DNA of 33,827 bases, taken from the IMG/VR virus record IMGVR_UViG_3300048597_000644, positions 1 through 33,827 of that record. One strand, given 5' to 3'. This document shows positions 15,641 to 23,721 of this stretch, piece by piece. The notes under the pieces are model-generated. The model was not told where the DNA came from. It saw nothing but the letters and a program-made list of their open reading frames with translations, and ran no database searches. Each line of letters starts with the position of its first letter. Positions within the stretch are counted from its first letter, which is position 1. The position numbers were made by a program, and so were the translations under genes. Source of the DNA: a virus.

Positions 15641-18000
15641 GCTCTGTACCTCAACCACCACTTGAAGCCATCGAGCGAAACTGCCCGAGTTGCATTCGCG
15701 ATCGCAATCAGTGGGTTGCCTGGAAGTATGTCGAGCGCGGAGGCAAGCCGACCAAGGCTCCCATCAATCCTCACAATGGTTCGCTGGCGTCTTCCACCGA
15801 CGCATCCACCTGGGGAACCTTCGCTGAAGCGATCGAGGCTTGCCGGCGCAACGCTTCGTTAGCTGGCGTCGGGTTTGTATTCACCGCTGATGATCCGTAT
15901 TGCGGTGTCGATCTTGATGACTCAGTCGATGAGTCAACGGGCCAATTGAAGCCATGGGCTCAGCAGATCGTGGATCGCCTCGATAGCTATACGGAGATCA
16001 GTCCTTCGGGTTCGGGCTTGAAGGTATTCATCAAAGCCAGCAAGCCGGGCTCTCGTTGTCGTAAGGCATATGAAGATGGTGAAGTCGAGATCTATGATCG
16101 CGATCGCTTCTTCACGGTTACTGGTAATCGCCTCGCAAGTATCCCAAGTGAAGTCAACGTTCGCCAGGAATCGCTCGAAGCTGTTTATTCGCATGTGTTT
16201 GGCAGTGACGAACCAGGCACGAGCGCGACTCCATCCGCCAATCGAGGTCCGCGGCCAAGCGATAGCGGCTCGGTTTCGCTGAGTGACGACGAGATCATCG
16301 AGCTTGCATGTAAACGCCGCTCCACTGGCATGAAGTTTCAAGCTTTGTGGAATGGCGATTGGATCTCGCACTTCAATTCGGCCAGCGAAGCGGACTCATC
16401 CGTTGTTTTCACCCTCGCCTATTTCACGAAGGATGCGGCTCAGATTGACCGCCTCTTTCGACGCTCTCAGTTGATGCGTGATAAGTGGGATCAGAAACAT
16501 GGCAATGAAAGCTATGGACAACGGACCATCGCCAAAGCCCTGAGCAAGGTCACGAAACAGTACGAGCCGAAGAAAAAACGTCCTGCTGCTCCCAAGCAAG
16601 GAAGCCAGCCTCCCGCCAACCTTGGCTTTCCCAAGGCCGCCATCGACTGGGATTTCAAAAGTGACCAGACCGAAAACGCGATGGCTGTGGAATTCATCGA
16701 CGGCAACCAATCCAAACTGCGTTATGTGCCATCATGGAAGAAATGGCTTGCCTGGGACGGAAAGCGATGGAAGGTCGACATCGATCAAAGTCGAACGACT
16801 CGCTTGGCGCGGAGGCTAGTCCGCAACTACTGGGACCGGCTGCTAGCTATTCAAACAGAGAAGCAACAGAAGGAGTGGGCGGATTTCTGTCGCTGGGCCA
16901 ATCGCAAGACCACGATCGAGAACGTTGTCTCTCTCGCTCGATGTGATGCTAGGACGACGATTGATCACGAGCTGCTGAATCAGAACACGTACTTTTTGAA
17001 TTTGCAGAACGGAACTCTCGATCTGTCCACATGGGATTTTCGAGACCATCGCCAGACGGACTCGATCACGCAGATTGCAAACGTTGCGTACGATCCCAAG
17101 GCTCAATGTCCCAAATGGCGAGCGTTCATCGATCTGATTTTCGGTAGCGACGATGAAGCTAAGCGATACATTCAGGCATTACTGGGTTATTCGTGCTCTG
17201 GCGATGTCGGCGAACATATTCTGCCAATCTGCTATGGCTCTGGTGCCAATGGCAAGTCGACGTTGTGGAATGCAATCGTCGAGTTGCTTGGCGACTACGC
17301 CATGCTGGCTCCTAGCAAGCTTCTGCTGGGCACGGCGAATGAACACGACACCGTCATCGCGTCGCTCTACCAGCGGCGTTTGGTGGCCATCAGCGAGCCC
17401 GATGAGGGTTCAAAGCTGCGCGAGGCCCGTGTCAAGGAACTGACTGGCGACGAGCAGATCACTGCCAGGCGGATGCGTGAGGATTACTGGAGCTTTCGAC
17501 GGACGCATAAGTTCTGGCTCAGTACCAACCACCTGCCGCAGATCAACGGTACCGACGAAGGTATCTGGCGTCGCATCAAGCTGATTCCGTTTCGTGTAGA
17601 CCTCCGGATGGTTACCGAGCCCATCCCTGACTACCACAAACTGCTGGTCGGCGAGGAAGGACCAGGGATCCTGAATTGGCTCTTAGATGGCTTCAAAGAC
17701 TGGCGAGCCAACGGATTTATCGAGCCGCAATCGGTCGTCAGCGAGACGCAAACTTATCGCGGCAAATCAGACGAGATCGGTCGCTTCATCGACGACTGTT
17801 GCAACGTCTCACCCGAGCTAGTGGTCGTTTCCAGCGACCTCTATCACGCCTACAGGCAATGGGGTGGCGAGCAGTCTCAGACCCGTTTTTCGACCGCGAT
17901 GCAAGCGCGGTTTGTGTGCGCAAAACGCACCTTCGGACGCCTTCGAAACAAGCGTGTATTCGAGGGCATTTCAGTCGCAGAAATGGATGAAATTGAGTAA
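15637..18000 (+). CDS. Phage primase/SF3 helicase (P4 alpha-like)
   Basis: A 787-aa multi-domain replication protein. The N-terminal 200 residues resemble a primase-polymerase domain (RNQWVAWKYVERGGKPTKAP, GVDLDDSVDE with the metal-binding DLDD, SGSGLKVFIKA). A linker and a D5-type region follow, then an SF3 helicase with Walker A YGSGANGKSTLWN near residue 533, Walker B VAISEPDEGSKL near 583, and the sensor KFWLSTNHLPQING. It would initiate and drive element replication. The start is TTG at 15637: GGGAGG at 15624-15629 sits seven bases upstream and the codon overlaps the helicase stop (TTGA). A further TTG at 15622 has no binding site. A long hairpin follows its stop. Confidence 0.9.
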   Translation: MSSVPQPPLEAIERNCPSCIRDRNQWVAWKYVERGGKPTKAPINPHNGSLASSTDASTWGTFAEAIEACRRNASLAGVGFVFTADDPYCGVDLDDSVDESTGQLKPWAQQIVDRLDSYTEISPSGSGLKVFIKASKPGSRCRKAYEDGEVEIYDRDRFFTVTGNRLASIPSEVNVRQESLEAVYSHVFGSDEPGTSATPSANRGPRPSDSGSVSLSDDEIIELACKRRSTGMKFQALWNGDWISHFNSASEADSSVVFTLAYFTKDAAQIDRLFRRSQLMRDKWDQKHGNESYGQRTIAKALSKVTKQYEPKKKRPAAPKQGSQPPANLGFPKAAIDWDFKSDQTENAMAVEFIDGNQSKLRYVPSWKKWLAWDGKRWKVDIDQSRTTRLARRLVRNYWDRLLAIQTEKQQKEWADFCRWANRKTTIENVVSLARCDARTTIDHELLNQNTYFLNLQNGTLDLSTWDFRDHRQTDSITQIANVAYDPKAQCPKWRAFIDLIFGSDDEAKRYIQALLGYSCSGDVGEHILPICYGSGANGKSTLWNAIVELLGDYAMLAPSKLLLGTANEHDTVIASLYQRRLVAISEPDEGSKLREARVKELTGDEQITARRMREDYWSFRRTHKFWLSTNHLPQINGTDEGIWRRIKLIPFRVDLRMVTEPIPDYHKLLVGEEGPGILNWLLDGFKDWRANGFIEPQSVVSETQTYRGKSDEIGRFIDDCCNVSPELVVVSSDLYHAYRQWGGEQSQTRFSTAMQARFVCAKRTFGRLRNKRVFEGISVAEMDEIE

Positions 18001-18045
18001 TCGAGCTATGTCCAAAAACCTTCAAAAACACTGGGGTTTTCGCAA

Positions 18046-18135
18046 GTGCGCCGGGTTGCGCAGGGTTGTTTCATTATCTTCCATGCGCGCACGCGCATGG
18101 AAAACAACCAAAGTACCCAGCGCAACCCGGCGCAC
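18046..18135. repeat. Long nested inverted repeat (candidate origin or dispersed repeat)
   Basis: Three nested stems: GTGCGCCGGGTTGCGC (18046-18061) with its exact complement at 18120-18135; GGTTGTTT (18064-18071) with AAACAACC (18102-18109); and CCATGCGC (18081-18088) with GCGCATGG (18093-18100) around a GCAC loop. It starts 46 bases after the primase-helicase stop. In P4-type replicons an origin with repeats lies near the primase gene, so an origin is one possibility; a mobile palindromic repeat is the other. Confidence 0.5.
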
Positions 18136-18527
18136 TCGATGCAATCGAGGCCTCTCGGCGACCCAGTGTTCGAGTCCTGTTCGGTCACCGAACGAGACGC
18201 TTCGAACTGCTCTATGCAGCCCAGCCATCGACCCTGACCTTCGCGTCGAAACTTCGCAACTCCAGCATGCGTTCGAGTGTCGCACGACGTTGCGCACTGA
18301 CGCGAGATCTATGCCAACTCGCCCAATGCATCGACCAATCCACTCATCGCGTCAGTGGGCCAACAGTGGCCCTCACAACGCGTCTGCCACTATGGCACTC
18401 GCAAGCCCCAAACGATGGGTCCTCCCCCAGAAACCACCGCGTTCTTGGGCCGCGGGAACAGCCGCGCGATTAGTCACAGTTTGTTTGTTTTGTCCGACCC
18501 CAAACTCCCTAGCCAAAGGATTGCATT
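18136..18527. other. Gene-free stretch with several small palindromes
   Basis: No convincing gene. It contains CTCGAT/ATCGAG (18135-18149), a 15-base palindrome GTTCGGT-C-ACCGAAC (18179-18193), and GGGCCA/TGGCCC (18357-18372). A GTTCGAGTCC string at about 18168-18177 looks like a tRNA T-loop but no cloverleaf forms around it. Together with the long hairpin just before, this looks like a control or replication region ahead of the methyltransferase gene. Confidence 0.4.
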
Positions 18528-19922
18528 ATGACCACCCCAGCATTGCAGATTGAAATGTGGACGCTTGATCGCGTTCGCCCGTATGAAAACAACCCTCGCA
18601 ACAACGACAAGGCCGTCGACGCGGTCGCAGCTTCGATCAAGGAATTTGGATTTTCCCAACCAATTGTTGTCGACAGCGACAGCGTCATCATCGTCGGCCA
18701 TACGCGATTGAAGGCCGCGCAGAAGCTTGGACTTGAACGGGTCCCCGTCGTGGTCGCTTCGCACCTGACGCCAGAGCAGGTGCGTGCTTATCGCATCGCC
18801 GACAACAAGACCGCTGAGATCGCGGAATGGAATTACGATCTGTTGCCGATCGAATTGTCGGCCTTGCAGGAAGCGAACTATGATCTCGGGCTCCTCGGCT
18901 TCAACGCTGAGGAACTCGCGAAGCTAATGGACACCGGCATCAACGAAGGCTTGACCGACCCGGACGAGATCCCTGAGCCGCCAGACGAAGCTGTCACTCA
19001 ACCCGGCGATCTTTGGATCCTCGGTAACCATCGATTGCTTTGTGGCAACTCCTCATCGCCGGCAGACCTGGATCGTTTGCTGGCCGGCGCTGCCATCCAC
19101 CTCGTCAATACAGATCCGCCTTACAACGTGAAGGTTGAACCGCGATCGAACAACGCAATCGCCGCCGGCCTGTCGTCGTTCACGAACGATGGAGCTGCAT
19201 CGAGACTCAAAGGTGGCCAAGGAAACGCTGCTTCATTCGGTGTCGATCATGAGACTGGCAAACCGAAGCACGCGGCGACGCACAAAAAGCTTCGTGCGAA
19301 AGATCGTCCATTAGCGAATGACTTCGTTAGCGACGAGGCTTTTGATCAGTTGCTTGACGATTGGTTCGGAAACATTGCACGCGTCTTGCTACCAGGTCGC
19401 TGTTTCTACATCTGGGGCGGTTACGCAAACTGCGGTAACTATCCACCAGTGCTTAAGAAGCATGGGTTGTACTTCTCGCAATCCATCATCTGGGACAAAC
19501 AGCATCCAGTACTCACGCGAAAAGATTTCATGGGGGCACATGAATGGGCGTTCTACGGCTGGAAGGAAGGAGCTGGTCACAAGTACTACGGTCCCAAGAA
19601 TGCGACGGACCTATGGCAAGTGAAGAAGATCAATCCGCAGTCCATGTCACATTTGACTCAGAAGCCAGCGGAGCTCGCCGTTCGCGCTATGCAGTACTCG
19701 TCAGTGCAAGGTGAGAACGTGCTCGACCTATTCGGTGGAAGTGGTTCGACGATGATCGGTGCCGAGCAATGTGGTCGCAGTTCGTTCTTGATGGAACTCG
19801 ACACACTCTATTGTGATGTCATCGTTGATAGGTACCAAAGGTTCTCTGGCAACAAGGCCATCCTGGAACGGACCGGCGAATCTCCGATTCCGATGCAGCC
19901 TCGTGAACAGAACATGCGATAG
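18528..19922 (+). CDS. ParB-domain/DNA adenine or cytosine N-methyltransferase fusion
   Basis: A 464-aa fusion. Residues 1-100 form a ParB-like N-terminal domain (VRPYENNPRNNDKAVDAVAA, SIKEFGFSQPIVVD, IVGHTRLKAAQKLG), followed by AYRIADNKTAEIAEW. Residues 160-455 form an N6/N4 amino-methyltransferase: catalytic DPPY at 196-199 and the SAM-binding LDLFGGSGSTMIGAEQ near 400, the beta-class order. This architecture is common in phages and may protect phage DNA from host restriction or regulate it. The start ATG follows AAAGGA. It is the last plus-strand gene before the minus-strand island, and its stop is ten bases from the convergent last gene of that island. Confidence 0.92.
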   Translation: MTTPALQIEMWTLDRVRPYENNPRNNDKAVDAVAASIKEFGFSQPIVVDSDSVIIVGHTRLKAAQKLGLERVPVVVASHLTPEQVRAYRIADNKTAEIAEWNYDLLPIELSALQEANYDLGLLGFNAEELAKLMDTGINEGLTDPDEIPEPPDEAVTQPGDLWILGNHRLLCGNSSSPADLDRLLAGAAIHLVNTDPPYNVKVEPRSNNAIAAGLSSFTNDGAASRLKGGQGNAASFGVDHETGKPKHAATHKKLRAKDRPLANDFVSDEAFDQLLDDWFGNIARVLLPGRCFYIWGGYANCGNYPPVLKKHGLYFSQSIIWDKQHPVLTRKDFMGAHEWAFYGWKEGAGHKYYGPKNATDLWQVKKINPQSMSHLTQKPAELAVRAMQYSSVQGENVLDLFGGSGSTMIGAEQCGRSSFLMELDTLYCDVIVDRYQRFSGNKAILERTGESPIPMQPREQNMR

Positions 19923-19932
19923 GAGGTCGCAA

Positions 19933-20250
19933 TCAAAACCTATGACTATGCCAAGCCTCGTCTTCAAAGACATAGATGTACTCCGCTCCGCAGTTCCTAG
20001 CGAATTCGTGCAGGGCTGCGCGAGTGGGCATGACAACCGCGCGGTTGCCGTCGGTGAATCGTTCGGGCGTTCCGTCGTTAGCGAGCGATCGAATATCGCC
20101 GCCTGCGACGAGCGTTCGTGCCGACTCGATCGATGTGTAATGTTCTTTGAGGACTCTGCCGGCGTGGTCTTGGTAGCCATCGAAGTGAAGATAGATCGCC
20201 GCGTAGCGACCGTCTTCTTGCTTGCAGGCAATCGTTGCTCTTGTGGACAT
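19933..20250 (-). CDS. MSTRATIA-type conserved phage protein
   Basis: A 105-aa protein beginning MSTRATIACKQEDGRYAAIY, then LHFDGYQDHAGRVLKEHYTS and, near the C-terminus, YIYVFEDEAWHSHRF. This pattern belongs to a conserved family of unknown function found widely in phages and mobile elements. The ATG follows GGAAAC with eight bases between. It is the last gene of the c-b-a group (20721 to 19933), 12 bases after the DUF4314 gene, and ends tail-to-tail with the methyltransferase gene. Confidence 0.78.
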   Translation of the reverse strand: MSTRATIACKQEDGRYAAIYLHFDGYQDHAGRVLKEHYTSIESARTLVAGGDIRSLANDGTPERFTDGNRAVVMPTRAALHEFARNCGAEYIYVFEDEAWHSHRF

Positions 20251-20262
20251 AGGTTGGTTTCC

Positions 20263-20493
20263 TTACTTCGCTGGTTCGTGGTGGTTGGGTTCGACAATGG
20301 CGACGCAATCGTCGGGCATCGTCAACATGAGCGAGCGGCCGTTGTCCCAGTCGACATCGACCTGTGTCCAATCGCGATGCTCGTAAACTTCAACAACGGT
20401 CCCGAGCGATCCAACGGGGATCGGGTCTGGATCTTGCGGCATCGACACCAAGCGGATGCGATCGCCTTTCTTCAAACGTGTCTGCATAGTCAT
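20263..20493 (-). CDS. DUF4314 family protein
   Basis: A 76-aa protein with the DUF4314 pattern: LKKGDRIRLVSMPQDPDPIP, then GSLGTVVEVYEH and QVDVDWDNGRSLMLTMPDD. The fold is expected to be a small SH3-like beta barrel; the function is unknown. The start may be the ATG at 20493 or the in-frame ATG two codons later (20487), which is better spaced from AGGAA. It lies 12 bases from each neighbour in the same direction. Confidence 0.85.
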   Translation of the reverse strand: MTMQTRLKKGDRIRLVSMPQDPDPIPVGSLGTVVEVYEHRDWTQVDVDWDNGRSLMLTMPDDCVAIVEPNHHEPAK

Positions 20494-20505
20494 GGATTCC
20501 TTGTT

Positions 20506-20721
20506 TCATTTGGTGTTTGCATTGAGTTTGTCGAGCAGCTCGCCGGCTTGAGCGAGTCGGGCATTGACCTGGGCCATCGTGTGAACGTTCCGCCAACGCA
20601 GCGCTGGGTCATCTGGTGGTTGCAAAGCGTCGAGCGATTGACGCAATCGATCGAGGTAGTCGCGTGCTACGAGGTGAAGGTTTTCGTAGGGAGCTGCCGG
20701 CTCAAGGGTTGGTTTGGCCAT
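20506..20721 (-). CDS. Small hypothetical helical protein
   Basis: A 71-aa protein, not recognised, mostly helical: ENLHLVARDYLDRLRQSLDA, then RWRNVHTMAQVNARLAQAGE and LLDKLNANTK. The ATG at 20721 follows AGGAACC; a longer frame beginning at 20763 reads through the binding site. It is the first gene of the c-b-a group, and a degenerate copy of the upstream control sequence of the array lies 60-120 bases before it. Confidence 0.65.
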   Translation of the reverse strand: MAKPTLEPAAPYENLHLVARDYLDRLRQSLDALQPPDDPALRWRNVHTMAQVNARLAQAGELLDKLNANTK

Positions 20722-20776
20722 GGTTGGTTCCTGGTTGTTGGAGAAACGAAAGACGATCCTCAACAGTCAGCCAGTA

Positions 20777-20840
20777 AATTCCCAAAACATCAAGCCAACA
20801 TGCGAGCATGTTTTTCGAAATTTCCCGAAACATGTAGTTG
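20777..20840 (-). promoter_or_regulatory. Degenerate array leader with palindrome
   Basis: On the minus strand this contains TTGGCTTGATG, like the distal end of the 44-bp elements, but the invariant ACACACATGAGCC core is missing. AACATGC-GA-GCATGTT (20797-20812) is a perfect palindrome, and GAAAAACATG and GGGAATTT strings like those near other leaders are present. The rest of the gene-free stretch 20722-20964 holds a CGCGAC/GTCGCG hairpin near 20863-20876. Confidence 0.35.
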
Positions 20841-20964
20841 CGTTGGCGAACCGCGGTTTCGCGACGTGTCGCGTTGTGTTGTCTACTGGGGTTATGTTCG
20901 CATCAACGAGAAAACGCCCACACGATTTGAACGTGGGGCGATTAGTTGGGAATCAGTGGTGAGT

Positions 20965-21384
20965 CTAGTCGCGAACGGGAACCAAGACGCAGGCTCCTTC
21001 TCCGGTGATTGGATACTCCTTCAGTTCGCCTGTCCGTGCATACAGCAGGTCGCCTCGGCGAATCACATAATCAACATCTGCAAAAGACTCGGTTTCATCG
21101 ATGCGTCGAAGCCGATATCGAACTCCAGGTTCTGGTACGGCAATCTGGTCGATGTACAAATCCGATGTGATCCTTACCTCGTTGATGTAGGGACCAGCCG
21201 GACGCATGATGCCAAGCGTACTGCGAAAGGATACGCGTTGGCCGGTCGCCTGATTGGTAGCGATGACATGTGTGGTCTCGCCGGCCTTCGACGGTTGAAA
21301 AATCGATTCGACCTTAACTATGATTGTCTTACCGCAATGGCAAGCGACATACCGCTCGCCAATTCGAACATCCTTCGATCGCAT
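20965..21384 (-). CDS. Hypothetical protein, paralogous N-terminus to its neighbour
   Basis: A 139-aa beta-rich protein, not recognised. Its N-terminus (DVRIGERYVACHCGKTIIVK, then HVIATNQATGQRVSFRS) has the same pattern as the start of the next gene upstream (VKIGGKYYANVSGN, then DATNLATGKKILIKS), so the two share a small domain. The C-terminal half has RYRLRRIDE and YVIRRGDLLYART. The ATG is three bases after the upstream stop, so the pair is coupled. Confidence 0.7.
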   Translation of the reverse strand: MRSKDVRIGERYVACHCGKTIIVKVESIFQPSKAGETTHVIATNQATGQRVSFRSTLGIMRPAGPYINEVRITSDLYIDQIAVPEPGVRYRLRRIDETESFADVDYVIRRGDLLYARTGELKEYPITGEGACVLVPVRD

Positions 21385-21387
21385 GGT

Positions 21388-21957
21388 CTAACCTCGCACG
21401 GTAAATCGGCCGCGCTCGGTCTTCACGAACTTGCTATCGTCGCCCTTGGCCAAGTCGCGAAGGATCGCACTGTACAAGGTCGCGTGGGGCGTCTTGCCTC
21501 CGGGGCTTGTCCAGTAGCCCTTTGCTTCCATCGCGGTGATCAGCTCCTGAGCATTCATCGGCTCGCTCGATTCGCTGAGAACCTTCAAAGCCGCAGTGAC
21601 GCAGCTCAATCGCTTCTCGCCGGCGTCGGCCGTCTCGGTGGATGCCGCCTTTGCTTTTCGTGGTTTCTTGAGGACCGCAACCGCTGTGGAAGTATCGCCT
21701 CCGATCGTTTCGACTGTAGCCGGTTCGTTCTCAACCACCGTTACGTTACCTTCGGTGGTGACCTTCGCGCGTCCGCGCTTTGCACCCACTTCGCCCAGAA
21801 GGCGTTGAGCACTCTTAATGAGAATCTTCTTACCGGTTGCGAGGTTGGTCGCGTCCCAGCCGCCACGAGGCTTCTCGGCATCGATTTGAATCTCGCATCG
21901 GTTGCCCGAAACGTTCGCGTAGTACTTGCCACCAATCTTTACTTCTGCCTTCTTCAT
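21388..21957 (-). CDS. Two-domain protein with C-terminal HARE-HTH-like domain
   Basis: A 189-aa protein. Residues 1-60 are the small beta domain shared with the following gene. Residues 60-115 are a low-complexity Thr/Val/Ala/Lys linker (KKPRKAKAASTETADAGEK). Residues 120-189 look like a HARE-HTH (winged-helix) domain: SCVTAALKVLSESSEPMNAQ, ELITAMEAKGYW, KTPHATLYSAILRDLAKG and KTERGRFTVRG. Such domains are thought to read modified or special DNA and occur beside restriction enzymes and phage genes. The ATG at 21957 follows GGAG. Together with its neighbours it forms the f-e-d group behind leader element 1. Confidence 0.78.
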   Translation of the reverse strand: MKKAEVKIGGKYYANVSGNRCEIQIDAEKPRGGWDATNLATGKKILIKSAQRLLGEVGAKRGRAKVTTEGNVTVVENEPATVETIGGDTSTAVAVLKKPRKAKAASTETADAGEKRLSCVTAALKVLSESSEPMNAQELITAMEAKGYWTSPGGKTPHATLYSAILRDLAKGDDSKFVKTERGRFTVRG

Positions 21958-22050
21958 CTTCGTAACTCCAAATCTGTGTTCGTGGTTGGCTGCCATCGTC
22001 AGGCCGATCGAACCACCGATCGACTACGCGCGTCCGTGCTGCGTTTCGGC

Positions 22051-22365
22051 TTATTGACCAAAGACCAAGTCCGACAATCCTTCGCAAAGAAAGTCGACCA
22101 CCACCTGGACCTCCGTATTGACCGCCGGCACATCCAAGCCGCGGTCAAAGTTGAACATCACTTTGCGGTCGGACAGGCGTTGAACCCAAAGCTTCGAAAT
22201 CTTGCTTTTGTTCAATTCGTACGATTCGTGTTCTGCGTGCTCGGCGAAGACCAATGCTTCGAAACGGTATTCGTCGTTGATCTTGCCTTGTACCCAAGAT
22301 CCGCCAGCGGCTGGGGTTCGATTGCTGATCTTGGTGATCGTGAGGTCGAGGTCGTGTTGGGTCAT
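22051..22365 (-). CDS. Hypothetical protein behind leader element 1
   Basis: A 104-aa protein, not recognised, with alternating strands and a helix: LDLTITKISNRTPAAGG, YRFEALVFAEHAEHESYELN, KISKLWVQRLSDRKVMFNFD, EVQVVVDFLCEGLSDLVFG. The chosen ATG at 22365 follows GGAGA at normal spacing. The frame stays open upstream through the leader element (to MCVNAKTIHQ), so a longer product is formally possible but has no binding site. Confidence 0.68.
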   Translation of the reverse strand: MTQHDLDLTITKISNRTPAAGGSWVQGKINDEYRFEALVFAEHAEHESYELNKSKISKLWVQRLSDRKVMFNFDRGLDVPAVNTEVQVVVDFLCEGLSDLVFGQ

Positions 22366-22402
22366 CTGCTGGTCTCCGTTTTCTGGTTGGTGAATCGTTT
22401 TC

Positions 22403-22446
22403 GCGTTAACACACATGAGCCATGCGGTTTGAACCGCATCAAGCCG
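22403..22446 (-). promoter_or_regulatory. 44-bp array element 1
   Basis: One of nine equal-length copies, 37 bases before the ATG at 22365 and four bases after the stop of the preceding gene. The variable segment forms a perfect dyad with the core: ATGCGGTT-TG-AACCGCAT. The invariant core (plus strand) is ACACACATGAGCCATGCG and the distal end is CAAGCCG. Confidence 0.7.
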
Positions 22447-22449
22447 GAT

Positions 22450-22698
22450 TCAAAAGGAATTCGAATTCTTTTCTTCGGTGCATACCTGCGTTCGGAAATG
22501 TTGGGCGATCTTTGCTGCGGTGGCCTGCACATCAGCCAACTCGTCGAAGAAACGTTTCATGGTCGTTGGGTCGGCAGCGTTGAGGATCGGCATCTCTTCT
22601 ATCGCTGCATGCAGGTCGCTGATGGTCTCGAGCGCTCGTCGATGTGCGCTGAGGAACTGGGCCGAGGTCAGTCGTGGTCGATTGGTCATGGTTGGCAT
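22450..22698 (-). CDS. Small hypothetical helical protein
   Basis: An 82-aa protein, not recognised, nearly all helical: SAQFLSAHRRALETISDLHA, TTMKRFFDELADVQATAAKI, AQHFRTQ. The ATG at 22698 lies eight bases after AGGA; another ATG three codons in is possible. The frame is open upstream through leader element 2, but the long version has no binding site and would translate the leader. It stops only four bases before element 1. Confidence 0.62.
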   Translation of the reverse strand: MPTMTNRPRLTSAQFLSAHRRALETISDLHAAIEEMPILNAADPTTMKRFFDELADVQATAAKIAQHFRTQVCTEEKNSNSF

Positions 22699-22738
22699 CG
22701 TGTTGGTCCTGTATTGGGTTGGAATGAAACCGCGTTTG

Positions 22739-22782
22739 GTATGCACACACATGAGCCATGCGGTTTGAACGGCATCAAGCCA
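22739..22782 (-). promoter_or_regulatory. 44-bp array element 2
   Basis: Same length and core as the other copies, 40 bases before the ATG at 22698. The dyad is GTT-TG-AAC with one mismatch compared with the perfect palindrome of copy 1, and the distal end is CAAGCCA. Confidence 0.7.
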
Positions 22783-22850
22783 ATTCCAGCAGCATTTTCC
22801 AGTCTTTTTCCATGTTTCTCCGAATCGCCCAATTTCGCCCACGTTCGTTT

Positions 22851-22926
22851 GTGTCGCGTTCGTATTCATGTTGCATCATTGGGGGTAGGTAGAAGAAAGA
22901 ACGCGACACGTTTGATGTGTCGCGTT
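22851..22926 (-). terminator. Three-arm GTGTCGCGTT hairpin set, terminator-like
   Basis: GTGTCGCGTT at 22851-22860 and at 22917-22926 are both exactly complementary to AACGCGACAC at 22900-22909. The close pair forms a 10-bp stem with a seven-base loop; the distant pair is an alternative. It lies about 60 bases past the stop of the gene at 22987-23196. No U-run follows, so intrinsic termination is not certain. Confidence 0.45.
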
Positions 22927-22986
22927 GTGTTAGCCAGTCAACGCGGCGCATGCATTCGCCGCGGTTCTGAATTGACGCTGGGTCTA

Positions 22987-23196
22987 CTAGTCGGCGATGC
23001 CGAGATACTCTCGCAAGCCCTCGAGCGCTCGTGCCACCTCTCGCAGGGTGAAGCTTTGGTGCTCGTAGAAACTGAAGTTCTCATCATGTGGATTTGGGAA
23101 CTGGTCAATCCGTTCCTTGATAGAGGCCAGTTGGTTTTGAACCTCGGCCCAGTTGTCGTTGTACGATTCGTACTGTTGTGGTGTGTGACCGGCCAT
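22987..23196 (-). CDS. Small hypothetical protein
   Basis: A 69-aa protein, not recognised: an N-terminal helix (YNDNWAEVQNQLASIKERID), then a turn (FPNPHDENFSFYEHQ) and a second helix (TLREVARALEGLREYLGIAD). The ATG at 23196 follows AGGAGA. An overlapping minus ORF at 22938-23249 in another frame begins in the leader element and is rejected. It is the one array gene whose leader is not in phase with it. Confidence 0.68.
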   Translation of the reverse strand: MAGHTPQQYESYNDNWAEVQNQLASIKERIDQFPNPHDENFSFYEHQSFTLREVARALEGLREYLGIAD

Positions 23197-23235
23197 CCTG
23201 TTTCTCCTATGGGTTGTAGATGTGAAATCGCAATT

Positions 23236-23279
23236 GCGATGACACACATGAGCCATGCGGTTCAACCGACAGCAAGCCG
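23236..23279 (-). promoter_or_regulatory. 44-bp array element 3
   Basis: Same length and core, 39 bases before the ATG at 23196. The variable part gives CGGT-TCA-ACCG. It is the only copy out of phase with the common frame. A 9-bp hairpin (AAGATTCTG/CAGAATCTT, 23288-23314) lies just upstream. Confidence 0.7.
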
Positions 23280-23332
23280 AAGAAGAAAAGATTCTGAAGG
23301 TTTTCCAGAATCTTCTCCCCGGCGCATCGATG

Positions 23333-23355
23333 TGTCGCGGTCAACTATCGCGACA
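23333..23355 (-). terminator. TGTCGCG/CGCGACA hairpin at gene end
   Basis: TGTCGCG (23333-23339) pairs with CGCGACA (23349-23355). The stem spans the stop codon of the gene at 23341-23613 and matches the recurring hairpin core of the array. No U-run is present. Confidence 0.4.
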
Positions 23356-23613
23356 TGTTTCCCAAGCCCGCTTGCTGCCGTAGCAGATCTGCCCGCCTTC
23401 GACGATGTAGACCGTGTTGTCGTCGGCGACGTCTTGGGCGTCGTCGTCTTCATCCTCATCGTCGGACGCGTCGTTCATGTCGCGGCCGCTGGTCACACCG
23501 CAGATTCGGTTCTCGAAGGGCCAGTTCTGCTGGGTCATCAGTCGCACTTCGGCGTCGCCTCCGAACTCTTCGCGGTAGTCGTTGAGGATTTCGATCAGGG
23601 TGTCGAGGTTCAT
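23341..23613 (-). CDS. Small hypothetical acidic protein
   Basis: A 90-aa protein: MNLDTLIEILNDYREEFGGD, then AEVRLMTQQNWPFENRICGV, a run of acidic residues (DASDDEDEDDDAQDVADD), and NTVYIVEGGQICYGSKRAWE. The pattern of a short helix, a beta hairpin and a closing VYIVEGGQ strand is seen in small phage proteins of unknown function. The ATG follows GGAGAAC. It has its own leader element and its own end hairpin, so it looks like a single-gene transcript. Confidence 0.73.
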   Translation of the reverse strand: MNLDTLIEILNDYREEFGGDAEVRLMTQQNWPFENRICGVTSGRDMNDASDDEDEDDDAQDVADDNTVYIVEGGQICYGSKRAWETCRDS

Positions 23614-23650
23614 GTTTGGTTCTCCGTTTGGGTGAATGAAAATTGGTTAT

Positions 23651-23694
23651 GCGATAACACACATGAGCCATGCGGTTCGATTAACCTCAAGCCG
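23651..23694 (-). promoter_or_regulatory. 44-bp array element 4
   Basis: Same length and core, 37 bases before the ATG at 23613. The variable part gives GGTT-CGATT-AACC. Confidence 0.7.
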
Positions 23695-23721
23695 TCCTTG
23701 CAATGTTTTCAGCAGGTTTTC

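Noticed and set aside
18120-18195. A tRNA around the GTTCGAGTCC string
   Set aside because: The T-stem does not pair properly and no acceptor, D or anticodon arms of normal size can be formed.
22938-23249. A 103-residue minus ORF beginning MCVIAIAISH
   Set aside because: It starts in the leader element without a binding site and overlaps, in another frame, the better-supported gene at 22987-23196.
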